Shown in pieces: positions 16,371 to 25,632 of a stretch of 59,615 nucleotides of DNA. The notes beneath the pieces were generated by a model that was not told where the DNA came from, did no database searches, and saw only the letters and a program-made list of their open reading frames with translations. A program made the translations under genes and the position numbers. The DNA is from Bacteroides sp. (lineage in GTDB: Bacteria; Bacteroidota; Bacteroidia; Bacteroidales; Bacteroidaceae): contig DXLO01000014.1 of NCBI GenBank assembly GCA_019414665.1, positions 1 through 59,615 of the forward strand, read 5' to 3'. Each line of letters starts with the position of its first letter. The first letter of the stretch is position 1.

Positions 16371-18011
16371 TTATTTTTCTGAAGTTTTTTCTGGAGCTTG
16401 AGGGAATGATTCTCCTTTTTCCAGTACTTCAAGAGCCTTTTGTACAGTCTTATCTGTCAAGTTTGAATAAGTGATGTATGCCTCTATGCCTAACATGTTG
16501 TAAATGATGTTTCCATATAAGCTTTCTTCGAACAGCTGTTTCGATTTATACATCAGGATATTCCGACGTTTTAGTCCTTTCTTCTCTGCATATTCAGCGA
16601 ACTTCTCTAACAGATTTTGAGTTTTTAAATAAGCTTCCATCTTTTGGGGAGTATCATACTCTTTAAGCTTGTTACGGTTTTTATCTGTATAGTCGAGCGT
16701 ATAACGGATAATTAAGCCGCGTGTAGCAGCCATTCTGTAATATGAAGTCATACCTGTTGTATCTTGCGGAACAAAAATATCCGGCATGATACCACCACCT
16801 CCATATACCGTTCGTCCTAAGCTTGTATGGTAAATTTCTTTTATATTCTGCTTGATACTGTCGGCTGAGAAAAATTCTCCATGTTCGTAACGGGTGATAA
16901 TGTCCATTTCGTATTCTGCATCATTTCCTTTTTCATAAGGCTTCTGAATACAACGTCCGGAAGGTGTATAATAACGTGCGATAGTCAATCGGATAGCAGA
17001 ACCGTCGCTGAATTCGATAGGCTGCTGTACAAGACCTTTTCCAAAAGAACGGCGGCCGATAATGGTTCCTCGGTCATTATCTTGAATTGCTCCGGCAAAA
17101 ATCTCGCTGGCCGATGCAGATCCTTCGTCCATTAAGACAATAAGTGGCATAGTCTGGCTGCTTCCTGTTCCGTTTGAAGTATAATTTTCACGTGGCGACT
17201 TTCTTCCTTCCGTATATACAATAAGTTTATTGTTCGGCAAGAATTCATTTACCATCTGAATGGCAGCTGCCATATATCCTCCAGTGTTTCCACGAAGGTC
17301 TATAATCATACCTTTGCAGTTTGCCTGAGACAATTGTGCTAATGCAACCAGCAGCTCCGGATAGGTTGTCTCACCGAATTTGTTGACTTTGACGTATCCG
17401 AATTTGTCATTAATCATGTAAGCTGCATCAATACTTTTCACAGGTATATCTCCACGTACCACGGTGAAATGAAGAATTTCTTTTTCTCCCGGTCGGTATA
17501 TACCTAATTTGACTTTACTTCCTTTTTCGCCTTTTAGACGACGCATGGCTTCCGAATTGGTCACTATTTTTCCTACGAAGCTAGAATCGTCTACCTCTAC
17601 GATACGGTCGCCGGCAAGAAGGCCGACTTTTTCAGACGGACCACCTTGAATTACACTGTTAATATGAATCGTATCATCTTGTATCGTAAACTGAACTCCG
17701 ATACCACTGAAACTTCCTTTCAGATCCGAATTAACAGCTTCCAGGTCTTTTGCCGGAATATATGATGAATGCGGGTCCAGCTCGGCAAGGATTTGCGGCA
17801 TGGCTTCTTCTACCAGATTGAACATACTTACAGTATCTACATATTGTTCATCGATTATATGCAGCAGGGCATTCAGTTTATTAGAAGATGTATTGATGAT
17901 TCCCAGCTTGTTGCCAGAAAAATGATTCGTATAAAACGTTCCTATCAGGATACCAGCTACAAGACAGATAGCCAGTAGGAAAGGCATTAGTCGATTCTTG
18001 TTACTACTCAT
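16371..18011 (-). CDS. S41-family C-terminal processing peptidase
   Basis: 546 aa. One N-terminal transmembrane/signal helix (about 10-28), a PDZ domain (about 90-165, GVQFTIQDDTIHINSVIQGG and GDRIVEVDDSSF), then the S41 protease core: the catalytic serine is in MDEGSASASEIFAG and the lysine in RRSFGKGLVQQ. Such periplasmic proteases trim or degrade proteins from their C terminus. A C-terminal extension of about 100 residues follows the core. Last gene of the minus-strand run; five bases separate it from the deaminase gene. Confidence 0.93.
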   Translation of the reverse strand: MSSNKNRLMPFLLAICLVAGILIGTFYTNHFSGNKLGIINTSSNKLNALLHIIDEQYVDTVSMFNLVEEAMPQILAELDPHSSYIPAKDLEAVNSDLKGSFSGIGVQFTIQDDTIHINSVIQGGPSEKVGLLAGDRIVEVDDSSFVGKIVTNSEAMRRLKGEKGSKVKLGIYRPGEKEILHFTVVRGDIPVKSIDAAYMINDKFGYVKVNKFGETTYPELLVALAQLSQANCKGMIIDLRGNTGGYMAAAIQMVNEFLPNNKLIVYTEGRKSPRENYTSNGTGSSQTMPLIVLMDEGSASASEIFAGAIQDNDRGTIIGRRSFGKGLVQQPIEFSDGSAIRLTIARYYTPSGRCIQKPYEKGNDAEYEMDIITRYEHGEFFSADSIKQNIKEIYHTSLGRTVYGGGGIMPDIFVPQDTTGMTSYYRMAATRGLIIRYTLDYTDKNRNKLKEYDTPQKMEAYLKTQNLLEKFAEYAEKKGLKRRNILMYKSKQLFEESLYGNIIYNMLGIEAYITYSNLTDKTVQKALEVLEKGESFPQAPEKTSEK

Positions 18012-18016
18012 ATCTT

Positions 18017-18451
18017 TTATTCGTTAGGAGTTAAATAAACTAGTTCTATATTTGCACGTTTTAGGAGTTCCAATCCATCTTCCAGCCGATATTTTTCAGC
18101 AAAAACCACACGCTTTATTCCAGCTTGGATAATAAGCTTGGCACATTCTATGCAAGGAGATGCTGTGACATAAAGGGTTGCTCCCTCACTGCTGTTGTTC
18201 GATCTTGCTATTTTTGTGATAGCATTGGCTTCTGCATGCAGTACATAAGGCTTAGTGATGCCATGTTCATCTTCACACACGTTTTCAAATCCCGCCGGAG
18301 TACCATTGTATCCGTCAGAAATAATCATTTTGTTCTTTACTATCAAGGCACCTACTTTTCGCCGGTTACAGTATGAGTTTTCCGACCAGATAGTAGCCAT
18401 TTGCATATAGCGCTTGTCAAGAATCTCTTGTTTGTTTTCCGTATTTTCCAT
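18017..18451 (-). CDS. dCMP deaminase-family protein
   Basis: 144 aa from the ATG at 18451; a start at 18484 would overlap the upstream lipoprotein gene by 22 bases and has no family support. Zinc site of the cytidine/deoxycytidylate deaminase fold: HAEANAI and PCIECAKLI, with NGTPAGFENVCED in between. It probably deaminates dCMP to dUMP for dTMP synthesis, although ComE-type members have similar sequence. Flanked at 5 bases by the S41 peptidase gene and at 11 bases by the lipoprotein gene: one operon. Confidence 0.92.
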   Translation of the reverse strand: MENTENKQEILDKRYMQMATIWSENSYCNRRKVGALIVKNKMIISDGYNGTPAGFENVCEDEHGITKPYVLHAEANAITKIARSNNSSEGATLYVTASPCIECAKLIIQAGIKRVVFAEKYRLEDGLELLKRANIELVYLTPNE

Positions 18452-18462
18452 AACATAATATA

Positions 18463-18927
18463 TTAATGTCTGAATTGCATACATGTGGTACGTTCATTGG
18501 GTGCAAGGCGCAACATGATATTGTCGCCTTGATAAAATTGAACGTTTTTCAGTTTATCTATAAATTCTTTGTTCTTTCCAGAAAGACTTACCGTACATTC
18601 TATCTGAGTAATTCTGATAGAACGGTCTTTGGCATTGGCCTGCCATTTACCGCTATACGTACCATTCTCGATATTGCCCTGAACCGTTCCGTCGTCGTTG
18701 AACATAATGCTGAAAGCGTTTATTACTTTCAAATCTTCAGGCTTGGTATATGTAGGTTTGGCATTGGCATTATAATTATTCCAGTCTATGCCTGTATAAT
18801 AATTTACCAGTTGCCACTGGCCACTGACAAAAATTTCATTTATGTCATCTTCCTGATTGCAACTGCCCAACAAGAAAGGCAGTACAAATAGCAGACAGCG
18901 TATATATTTTCTTATATCTAGCTTCAT
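18463..18927 (-). CDS. small lipoprotein, lipocalin-like
   Basis: 154 aa. Lipoprotein signal peptide with lipobox LLGSC (Cys at about residue 23). The mature part has the strand pattern of Bacteroidetes lipocalin-like/DUF4847 proteins (SGQWQLVNYY, FNDDGTVQGNIENGTYSGKW, SIRITQIECTVS). Function unknown. Its start overlaps the stop of the upstream Crp-peptidase gene by four bases (ATGA). Confidence 0.8.
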   Translation of the reverse strand: MKLDIRKYIRCLLFVLPFLLGSCNQEDDINEIFVSGQWQLVNYYTGIDWNNYNANAKPTYTKPEDLKVINAFSIMFNDDGTVQGNIENGTYSGKWQANAKDRSIRITQIECTVSLSGKNKEFIDKLKNVQFYQGDNIMLRLAPNERTTCMQFRH

Positions 18928-21641
18928 TTTATTCCATTTCGTTTTAGTAATGCGTGAATGGTCGGTTCTTGTCCCCGGAATCGTTTGTAAAGAGTCATCG
19001 GGTGTTCAGTTCCTCCTTTTGATAAAATATTGTCCCGGAACGATTGGGCAACATCCTGATTGAATATTCCTTTCTCCTTGAAAACAGAGAAAGCATCGGC
19101 ATCAAGCACTTCAGCCCATTTATAGCTATAATATCCGGCAGAATATCCTCCCGACATGATATGTCCGAATTGTACGGTCATGCATGTTTCCTTTACCGGA
19201 GGTAATAATTGCGTGCGTTTCCATGCTTCACGTTCATATTCACGAACATCACCGTCGAACACCTTATCCCGGGTGTACCAAGCCATATCCAGTAATCCGA
19301 AACTGATTTGTCGCAGACAAGCGTAAGCAACATTAAAGTTTGAAGCATCTATAATCCGTTGCAACAATTCTTCCGGAATAGATTCGTTTGTCTGATAATG
19401 ACGTGCAAATGTATTAAGAAAATCTTTTTCAATGGCAAAGTTTTCCATTATTTGCGAAGGCAGTTCTACGAAGTCCCAGTAGACATTTGTCCCACTCATG
19501 CTTTTAAAGCGAGTGTTGGCGAATATACCATGCAGCGCATGTCCGAATTCGTGAAGGAATGTATTTACTTCCGAAAAAGTGAGCAATGCAGGCTTATTGG
19601 CTGTCGGTTTGGTAAAGTTCATGGTTACAGAAACATGAGGACGACTGTTGGTTCCGTTTGCTTCTATCCATTGCTCTTTGTAGCTTGTCATCCATGCTCC
19701 AGAGCGCTTTCCCGCACGCGGATGGAAATCAGTATACAGAACAGCCAGATAACTGCCGTCTTTATCATATACTTCATAAGCCTTTACGTCCGGATGATAT
19801 ACCGGGATGTCTTTATTCTCTTTAAATGAAATACCATATAGGCGGGTTGCCAGTCCGAATACACCTTCCTTGACCCTGCTTAACTCAAAGTAGGGGCGAA
19901 GTGCTTCCTCGTCGAGATTGAATTTCTCATTTTTCAGTTTTTCTGCATAATATGAAAAATCCCACGGCATCAGCTGGAAGTCTTTTCCTTCTGTACGTTG
20001 TGCAAGCGCTTCAATTTCTTTCACTTCTTCTCGGGCGGTTGGCGTATATGCTTCCAGCAGCTGATCGAGTAACTGATATACTCGCTCACTGTTTTCTGCC
20101 ATACGTTTGCGAAGTGCGTAGTCTGCATAATTCTTAAATCCGAGAAGCTGTGCTAGCTGCATGCGCAGATTTACCAATTGTTTTACAACATCCTCATTGT
20201 TCTGCTCATTGTCGTGTATACATTGGGTATTGTAAGCCATATACAGTTTACGGCGCAATTCGCGGTTCTCACAATATTTCATGAAAGGAACATAGCTGGG
20301 TGCTTGCAGGGTAATTATCCAGCCATTTTTCCCTTTTTCTTTTGCTGTATGAGCCGCAGCTTCTATAATACTTTCAGGGAGTCCTTTCAACTGCTCTTCA
20401 GAATCTAAAAGCAACTCGTAGCTATTTGTTTCTTTCAAATGGTTTTGTGAGAAACGCAGAGTCAGTGAACTTAACTCTGTACTTATTTTTCTGAATGTTA
20501 CTTTATCTTCTTCTGACAGGTTAGCTCCGTTTCGTACAAAACCGTCGTATGTCTTTTCAAGCAGTCGCAATTCTTCCGGAGTAAGCTTCAGGTTCTTTCT
20601 GTCTTCGTAAACCTGCTTTACGCGTTCAAAGAGTTTTTCATTTAAGCTGATATTGTTGCTGTGCTCCGAAAGTAAAGGCATCATTTTCTCTGCAATTTCA
20701 TCCAGTTCATTGCAGGTTTCAGCACTCATCAGATTAAACATCACTGTAGTTACCTGATCCAGTAACTTGCCCGACTGTTCCAGTGCCAGTATTGTATTTT
20801 TGAATGTCGGTTTTTCCGGATTCGATATAATATCATTTATCTCTTTATCTTCCTGGCTGATTCCTTCCCGGATAGCAGGCTCGTAATGTACAAGCTCTAT
20901 CTTGTCAAAAGGAACGGTTCCGTGCGGCGTTGTATATGGTTGTAAAAACGGGTTTTCCATAAATAAAGTTTTTTTATTCTCTTTGTAATTACTCAATGTT
21001 TCCATGTCGGGTATATCGATAATTCTTCGGCTCAACCGGATAACTCCTCCGTCTTTTAGTTCGTTCAGCACTTTCGATACATTAATTCTTGTATCGTCAA
21101 TCTGTTCTGCAAGGTCTTCCATGCGAATCTGGAGTTTCTTTTCCCCGGTAGGAGTGATGCACCGGAGTTGCATGAAATTTACTATTTTATCCAGTGTGTC
21201 ACTTGCATGTGGGCTTTTCAGCTTACGGTAGATCGTTTGTGCCCGGTTACTCAACATGTTTAAATAATTGAGCTGAAATATCTCGTATTTATTAAGCTCC
21301 GACAGAATATAAGCTTTGTCTATGGTTATGGCATTTACATTTGTATGTGCATAATACGATGCCGTATATTGCGGATACATGCCAAACAGTGAGTAAGGCT
21401 CAATGATTTGAGGGCTTTCCAGTGTTTCGTGGATGGTATAATGATAAGTATGGTCTACAGACTCAGCGCGTATTTCACCTTGTAAAATGAAAATGATATT
21501 GTTACAATAATCACCTTGTTTTACAATGCGACTTCCGGCTGTATACTTCTGAAAATGCAATCTAACTTTTTCCAGTATGGATGTAAAGTCTTCCTTGCAT
21601 AGTCCTTGAAACAGAGGTAGCAATAAAAGCTTATCGTACAT
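18924..21641 (-). CDS. in-frame fusion: Crp/Fnr-type regulator + M3 peptidyl-dipeptidase (Dcp)
   Basis: 905 aa if started at MYDKLLLLPLF (21641); an ATG six codons upstream is also open. Residues 1-222 are a full Crp/Fnr regulator: cyclic-nucleotide-binding jelly roll (IVKQGDYCNNIIFILQGEIR) and a winged-helix domain (MEDLAEQIDDTRINVSKVLN). From residue 228 (MENPFLQPYTTPHGTVPF) a complete 678-aa M3 metallopeptidase follows, with zinc motif HEFGH at 697-701, about the same length as E. coli Dcp. The junction contains a run of seven A (minus strand), and an ATG at 20960 could start the peptidase alone. The pair is normally encoded by two genes, so this is either a true fusion, a strain mutation or a sequence error. 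Confidence 0.9.
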   Translation of the reverse strand: MYDKLLLLPLFQGLCKEDFTSILEKVRLHFQKYTAGSRIVKQGDYCNNIIFILQGEIRAESVDHTYHYTIHETLESPQIIEPYSLFGMYPQYTASYYAHTNVNAITIDKAYILSELNKYEIFQLNYLNMLSNRAQTIYRKLKSPHASDTLDKIVNFMQLRCITPTGEKKLQIRMEDLAEQIDDTRINVSKVLNELKDGGVIRLSRRIIDIPDMETLSNYKENKKTLFMENPFLQPYTTPHGTVPFDKIELVHYEPAIREGISQEDKEINDIISNPEKPTFKNTILALEQSGKLLDQVTTVMFNLMSAETCNELDEIAEKMMPLLSEHSNNISLNEKLFERVKQVYEDRKNLKLTPEELRLLEKTYDGFVRNGANLSEEDKVTFRKISTELSSLTLRFSQNHLKETNSYELLLDSEEQLKGLPESIIEAAAHTAKEKGKNGWIITLQAPSYVPFMKYCENRELRRKLYMAYNTQCIHDNEQNNEDVVKQLVNLRMQLAQLLGFKNYADYALRKRMAENSERVYQLLDQLLEAYTPTAREEVKEIEALAQRTEGKDFQLMPWDFSYYAEKLKNEKFNLDEEALRPYFELSRVKEGVFGLATRLYGISFKENKDIPVYHPDVKAYEVYDKDGSYLAVLYTDFHPRAGKRSGAWMTSYKEQWIEANGTNSRPHVSVTMNFTKPTANKPALLTFSEVNTFLHEFGHALHGIFANTRFKSMSGTNVYWDFVELPSQIMENFAIEKDFLNTFARHYQTNESIPEELLQRIIDASNFNVAYACLRQISFGLLDMAWYTRDKVFDGDVREYEREAWKRTQLLPPVKETCMTVQFGHIMSGGYSAGYYSYKWAEVLDADAFSVFKEKGIFNQDVAQSFRDNILSKGGTEHPMTLYKRFRGQEPTIHALLKRNGIK

Positions 21642-21688
21642 AGTGCTTTGCATCGGCATTTAACTTTATTAAGTTATATTTTAACGTA

Positions 21689-21696
21689 CAAAAGTA
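21689..21696 (-). promoter_or_regulatory. -7 element upstream of the Crp-peptidase gene
   Basis: TACTTTTG on the minus strand, 47 bases before the start at 21641; no good -33 element. Confidence 0.4.
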
Positions 21697-21771
21697 GCGA
21701 ATATTTTGAATGTTTTTCTGGCTTTTACCTTTTTTATCGTTTCTTTCCGTCTGATAATGTTTGCCTGCTCC

Positions 21772-21802
21772 CTTGCATTATGGTTATTTTTGCATAACTT
21801 TG
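21772..21802 (+). promoter_or_regulatory. promoter of the MarC-family gene
   Basis: CTTG (21772-21775) and TAACTTTG (21795-21802), 19 bases apart. The promoter lies inside the upstream part of the open frame, which supports the later ATG at 21830. Confidence 0.5.
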
Positions 21803-21829
21803 CGTAACATTAATCGTAATGAAGAGAAT

Positions 21830-22429
21830 ATGGGAACTTTAAATTTTCAAGAGCTGATCAGTGCTTTTATCGTATTGTTTGCAGTAATTGATATAATAGG
21901 TGCTGTGCCTATTATTTTAGATTTAAAGCAAAAAGGTCGTGCGGTAAATGCTGTTCAGGCTACTTTAATTGCTGCGGCATTATTGTTAGGGTTCTTTTTT
22001 GCCGGTGATATGATGCTGAAGCTATTTCAGGTTGACATTGCTTCGTTTGCCGTTGCCGGAGCATTTGTAATTTTTCTAATGTCGCTGGAAATGATTCTTG
22101 ATATAGAGATATTTAAGAATACAGGACCTATAAAAGAGGCGACACTAGTCCCTTTAGTTTTCCCTCTGCTTGCCGGAGCCGGTTCGTTTACTACCTTGCT
22201 TTCACTAAGAGCCGAATATGCTTCCATTAACATTATTATCGCGCTACTGCTGAATATGGTGTGGGTATATATCGTACTGAAGATGACCGACCGTATAGAA
22301 CGCATTTTAGGGAAAGGTGGTATTTATATTATCCGGAAATTCTTCGGTATAATTTTGCTTGCCATTTCCGCTCGTCTGTTTACTGCGAATATAACTTCTT
22401 TGATAGATCAGTTCCAACAGTTAAAATAA
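21830..22429 (+). CDS. MarC-family integral membrane protein
   Basis: 199 aa from the ATG at 21830; the open frame runs upstream to 21761, but that part overlaps the promoter. Six hydrophobic helices and MarC/UPF0056 signatures: FIVLFAVIDIIGAVPIIL near the start, FVIFLMSLEMILD, PLVFPLLAGAGSFTTLLSL, and IRKFFGIILLAISARLFT near the end. The family was named for a supposed link to multiple antibiotic resistance that is not established; the transported substrate is unknown. Convergent with mnmA. Confidence 0.9.
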   Translation: MGTLNFQELISAFIVLFAVIDIIGAVPIILDLKQKGRAVNAVQATLIAAALLLGFFFAGDMMLKLFQVDIASFAVAGAFVIFLMSLEMILDIEIFKNTGPIKEATLVPLVFPLLAGAGSFTTLLSLRAEYASINIIIALLLNMVWVYIVLKMTDRIERILGKGGIYIIRKFFGIILLAISARLFTANITSLIDQFQQLK

Positions 22430-22499
22430 TAAAATCAGGACAAGCCATGCAGGAGAAAAACTGCAGCTTGTTCCCGATTTATCCAGATGTAGAGAGACT

Positions 22500-23561
22500 T
22501 TATTTTCGTATTTCTCCACTTCCGATACATAAATGGGCGTCTTTGTCGTAAATAACCCCAAACTGACCGGGAGCGATACCTTGTATTTTTTCAGAGCTTC
22601 TGATGTGGCATATGCCATTCTTTAATATGAGATTTCCCTGATGAAAGCCGTCTGTGTGGCGGACTTTAAAGCAGACTTGCTGTTCTTTTTCCGTAAGCCA
22701 TGGATTGTCTGTAATGAAATGAAAGTCTGTTAATTTGAATTCATTGCTGTATTGCTGTTCTGTGTCATATCCATGCGATACATACAATATATTGTTTTCT
22801 GTATCTTTGTCTACAACAAACCACGGACCTCCACTCAATCCCAGTCCTTTACGTTGGCCGATAGTATGAAACCAGAATCCGCGATGTTTGCCTATTTCTT
22901 TACCCGATTCCAGTTCTATGATACTTCCCTGGCGTTCTCCTAAGAAGCGTCGTATAAAGTCGTTGTAATTGATTTTTCCTAGAAAACAGATTCCCTGACT
23001 GTCTTTCCTTTGTGCGCTGGGCAGTTTTGCCTGAGCTGCAATATGGCGTATTTCTTTTTTCATGTAACCGCCTAACGGAAATAGCAATTTGGAAACTTGC
23101 AGATAATTGATTTGAGCCAGAAAGTCAGTCTGGTCTTTAATCGCATCTTTTGCTGTTGCCAGCCAGGTTTTTCCATTCAGTTCACAAGTTGACGCGTAAT
23201 GTCCTGTCGCTATTTTATCGTAAGCATATCCAGCCTTTTGCTCAAAACAACCGAATTTGATCAGCTTGTTGCACATTACATCCGGATTGGGAGTAAACCC
23301 GTTTCGAACCTTTTCTATTGTATATGCTACCACCTGATCCCAATATTCTTTCTGAAGGTCAATAATCTCCAGTTGCAGACCGTAACGGCGTGCCGTAGCA
23401 GTAGCCAGTTCGATATCCTCTTCTGCCGTACAACTAAGTTCGTTGTCGGTGTCCATTCCTATCTTAATGTAAAATAAGTCAGGTTTGTATCCTTGCTCGC
23501 AGAGTAAATGTACGGCTATGGCACTGTCTACTCCGCCTGAGATAAGTGCAGCTATATTCAT
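22500..23561 (-). CDS. mnmA: tRNA-specific 2-thiouridylase MnmA
   Basis: 353 aa from the ATG at 23561. PP-loop ATP pyrophosphatase motif ISGGVDSAIAVHLL at residues 7-20; catalytic cysteines in NPDVMCNKLIKFG and GICFLGKINY; C-terminal RNA-binding part with HTIGQRKGLGLSGGPW. It thiolates U34 of tRNA for Lys, Glu and Gln. The track of open reading extends to 23636, but a consensus promoter (23582-23612) sits within that extension, which fixes the start at 23561. Bacteroides genomes often have a second MnmA paralogue; only one is here. ygiQ lies upstream on the same strand. Confidence 0.94.
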   Translation of the reverse strand: MNIAALISGGVDSAIAVHLLCEQGYKPDLFYIKIGMDTDNELSCTAEEDIELATATARRYGLQLEIIDLQKEYWDQVVAYTIEKVRNGFTPNPDVMCNKLIKFGCFEQKAGYAYDKIATGHYASTCELNGKTWLATAKDAIKDQTDFLAQINYLQVSKLLFPLGGYMKKEIRHIAAQAKLPSAQRKDSQGICFLGKINYNDFIRRFLGERQGSIIELESGKEIGKHRGFWFHTIGQRKGLGLSGGPWFVVDKDTENNILYVSHGYDTEQQYSNEFKLTDFHFITDNPWLTEKEQQVCFKVRHTDGFHQGNLILKNGICHIRSSEKIQGIAPGQFGVIYDKDAHLCIGSGEIRK

Positions 23562-23581
23562 GGGCGATATTTTGTTTGCTG

Positions 23582-23612
23582 CAAAGATACCGTCTGCCGG
23601 CTTTGAAGCAAA
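23582..23612 (-). promoter_or_regulatory. consensus promoter of mnmA
   Basis: Minus strand TTTG (23609-23612), 19 bases, TATCTTTG (23582-23589): a perfect match to the Bacteroides sigma-ABfr promoter. The leader would be about 15-18 bases. Confidence 0.75.
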
Positions 23613-23639
23613 TACCCTTTTTAGGGTATTTTGCATTTA

Positions 23640-25454
23640 CTACCGGCCATATAGCTTGTCGATCAGGTCACTTCTTCCTATTTTCTTCAGCTCATTGATG
23701 ATAGCACGTCGTTCTTCTGACTTGTACCAGAAGAAGAACATACGCTGTGCCAGTTTGTCTTTCTGAGTTTTGGCAGAGAATACAGGTTCCAGTGTATAAG
23801 GATGATAGCCTGTATACCATGCCTCTGTAGCTACAGTCATAGGAGTAGGAGTAAAGTCCTGTACCTGCTCCAGGTGGAAATCCAGCCGTTTGGTGATAAC
23901 GGCAAGTTCAGCCATATCTTCTTCAGTACATCCCGGGTGACTGCTGATGAAATAAGGAATGATTTGCTGGCGCAGGTTCAACTCCTTATTTATTCGGTCG
24001 AAGATACGTTTGAAACGATAGAACTGTTCAAACGGTGGTTTACGCATGATATAAAGCACACGGTCGCTGGTATGTTCCGGAGCCACCTTCAAGCGTCCAC
24101 TTACATGACGTGCTATCAGCTCCCGAGTGTATTCCGCCGTACTCTTGTTTACTTCAGGATCCTTGCTCTCGTGCAACAGCAAATCATATCGGACACCGCT
24201 TCCGATAAAACTCTTTTTAATCTTAGGGAGCGCATCGACAGCATGATAAATATCCAGCAGCGGGCGATGATCGGTATTCAGGTTTGGACATACCTTAGGA
24301 TGGATACACGACGGGCGTTTGCACCGGCGGCACATACGTTCATCACGTCCGTGCATGCCATACATGTTTGCCGAAGGTCCTCCCAGATCACTTAAGTAAC
24401 CTTTAAAATCAGGCATTTCCGTAATGGCCTTTACTTCCTTTAAAATACTTTCCTTGCTCCGGCTCACGATAAATTTTCCCTGATGTGCAGAAATCGTACA
24501 GAAAGCACATCCTCCGAAGCATCCCCGATGAATATTGACCGAGAATTTTATCATGTCGAAGGCAGGAATCCGCTTCCCTTTATACTTAGGATGAGGCAAG
24601 CGGGTATAAGGCAAGTCGAACGACATATCAAGTTCTCCCTGTGTCATTGGAGGGTATGGAGGATTCACCACTACCACATCGTTTCCAACTTCCTGATAGA
24701 TGCGTGCAGCTTCATATTTATTCGATTCCTCCTCAATATGGCGGAAGTTTTGTGCCTGTTTCTTTTTATCCTTCAAGCACTCCTCGTGTGAAAACAAGCG
24801 CAAATCGTTTTCGCTGGAAGCAAACTTAGCTTTCCGGCACAAATAAGCCGTTTGAGGTAAGTCGTAGGGGATAGCACCGTCTGTTTTCAGCCGTTTGCAT
24901 AAATCTGTAATGGGTTTTTCTCCCATTCCGTATATCAACAAGTCGGCTCCTGATTCAGTCAGGATAGAAGGACGGACTTTGTCTTCCCAATAATCATAAT
25001 GAGTCAACCGGCGCAGGGAAGCCTCAATTCCCCCTAGGATGACTGGTACGTCCGGATAGAGTTTTTTCAATATTTGAGTATAAACAATGCTTGGATATTC
25101 CGGCCGCATGTCATGTCGTCCGTCGGGAGTATATGCGTCTTCACTACGCAGACGTTTGTTGGCCGTATATTTGTTGACCATACTATCCATACATCCGGCA
25201 GAAACACCGAAAAACAATCGTGGTCGTCCCAGTTTTTTGAAATCGCGCAAATCGTCACGCCAATTAGGCTGGGGAATAATGGCCACTTTTAGTCCTTGTG
25301 CTTCCAGCATACGACCGATGACGGCAGCACCAAACGAAGGATGATCTACATATGCATCTCCACTGAACAGGATAACATCCAGTTCATCCCATCCTCTCAA
25401 TTCTACTTCTTTTTTGGTTGTAGGCAACCAGTCGGTTAGTTTATACTCTTTCAA
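23640..25454 (-). CDS. YgiQ-family radical SAM protein
   Basis: 604 aa. N-terminal domain (LPTTKKEVELRGWDELDVIL), then a radical-SAM core with the 4Fe-4S motif in RGCFGGCAFCTISAHQG (CxxxCxxC-type) and a second cysteine cluster MCRRCKRPSCIHPKVCPNL; the C terminus contains FTPTPMTVATEAWYTGYHP. YgiQ proteins are widespread radical-SAM enzymes of unknown substrate. Its stop is three bases before the longest open frame of mnmA, and mnmA has its own promoter inside that gap region. Confidence 0.93.
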   Translation of the reverse strand: MKEYKLTDWLPTTKKEVELRGWDELDVILFSGDAYVDHPSFGAAVIGRMLEAQGLKVAIIPQPNWRDDLRDFKKLGRPRLFFGVSAGCMDSMVNKYTANKRLRSEDAYTPDGRHDMRPEYPSIVYTQILKKLYPDVPVILGGIEASLRRLTHYDYWEDKVRPSILTESGADLLIYGMGEKPITDLCKRLKTDGAIPYDLPQTAYLCRKAKFASSENDLRLFSHEECLKDKKKQAQNFRHIEEESNKYEAARIYQEVGNDVVVVNPPYPPMTQGELDMSFDLPYTRLPHPKYKGKRIPAFDMIKFSVNIHRGCFGGCAFCTISAHQGKFIVSRSKESILKEVKAITEMPDFKGYLSDLGGPSANMYGMHGRDERMCRRCKRPSCIHPKVCPNLNTDHRPLLDIYHAVDALPKIKKSFIGSGVRYDLLLHESKDPEVNKSTAEYTRELIARHVSGRLKVAPEHTSDRVLYIMRKPPFEQFYRFKRIFDRINKELNLRQQIIPYFISSHPGCTEEDMAELAVITKRLDFHLEQVQDFTPTPMTVATEAWYTGYHPYTLEPVFSAKTQKDKLAQRMFFFWYKSEERRAIINELKKIGRSDLIDKLYGR

Positions 25455-25501
25455 ATTTCAATATTTTTAGTTAGTCACAGGCATTGCCCTTTTCTTAAAT
25501 T

Positions 25502-25519
25502 CCTTGTCAGAAAACAAGG
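25502..25519. other. small hairpin
   Basis: CCTTGT and ACAAGG around a six-base loop, next to the larger inverted repeat. Could be part of a terminator for the gene at 25633-25959. Confidence 0.35.
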
Positions 25520-25522
25520 AAA

Positions 25523-25625
25523 GAGCCTGTTTTAAAATTTCGGATATGTGTTTTTCCGGCATTTTTACAGCTTTCTTTTATGGAAAACTAAAAAAATAAA
25601 CCGGTATGAAATTTAAAACAGGCCC
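25523..25625. repeat. 103-bp element with 18-19 bp terminal inverted repeats
   Basis: GAGCCTGTTTTAAAATTTC (25523-25541) and its near reverse complement ending ACAGGCCC (25608-25625) enclose 66 bases without coding capacity. The arms resemble insertion-sequence ends, so it may be a MITE; it also lies exactly where the gene 25633-25959 should terminate. Confidence 0.55.
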
Positions 25626-25632
25626 TTTCTTA

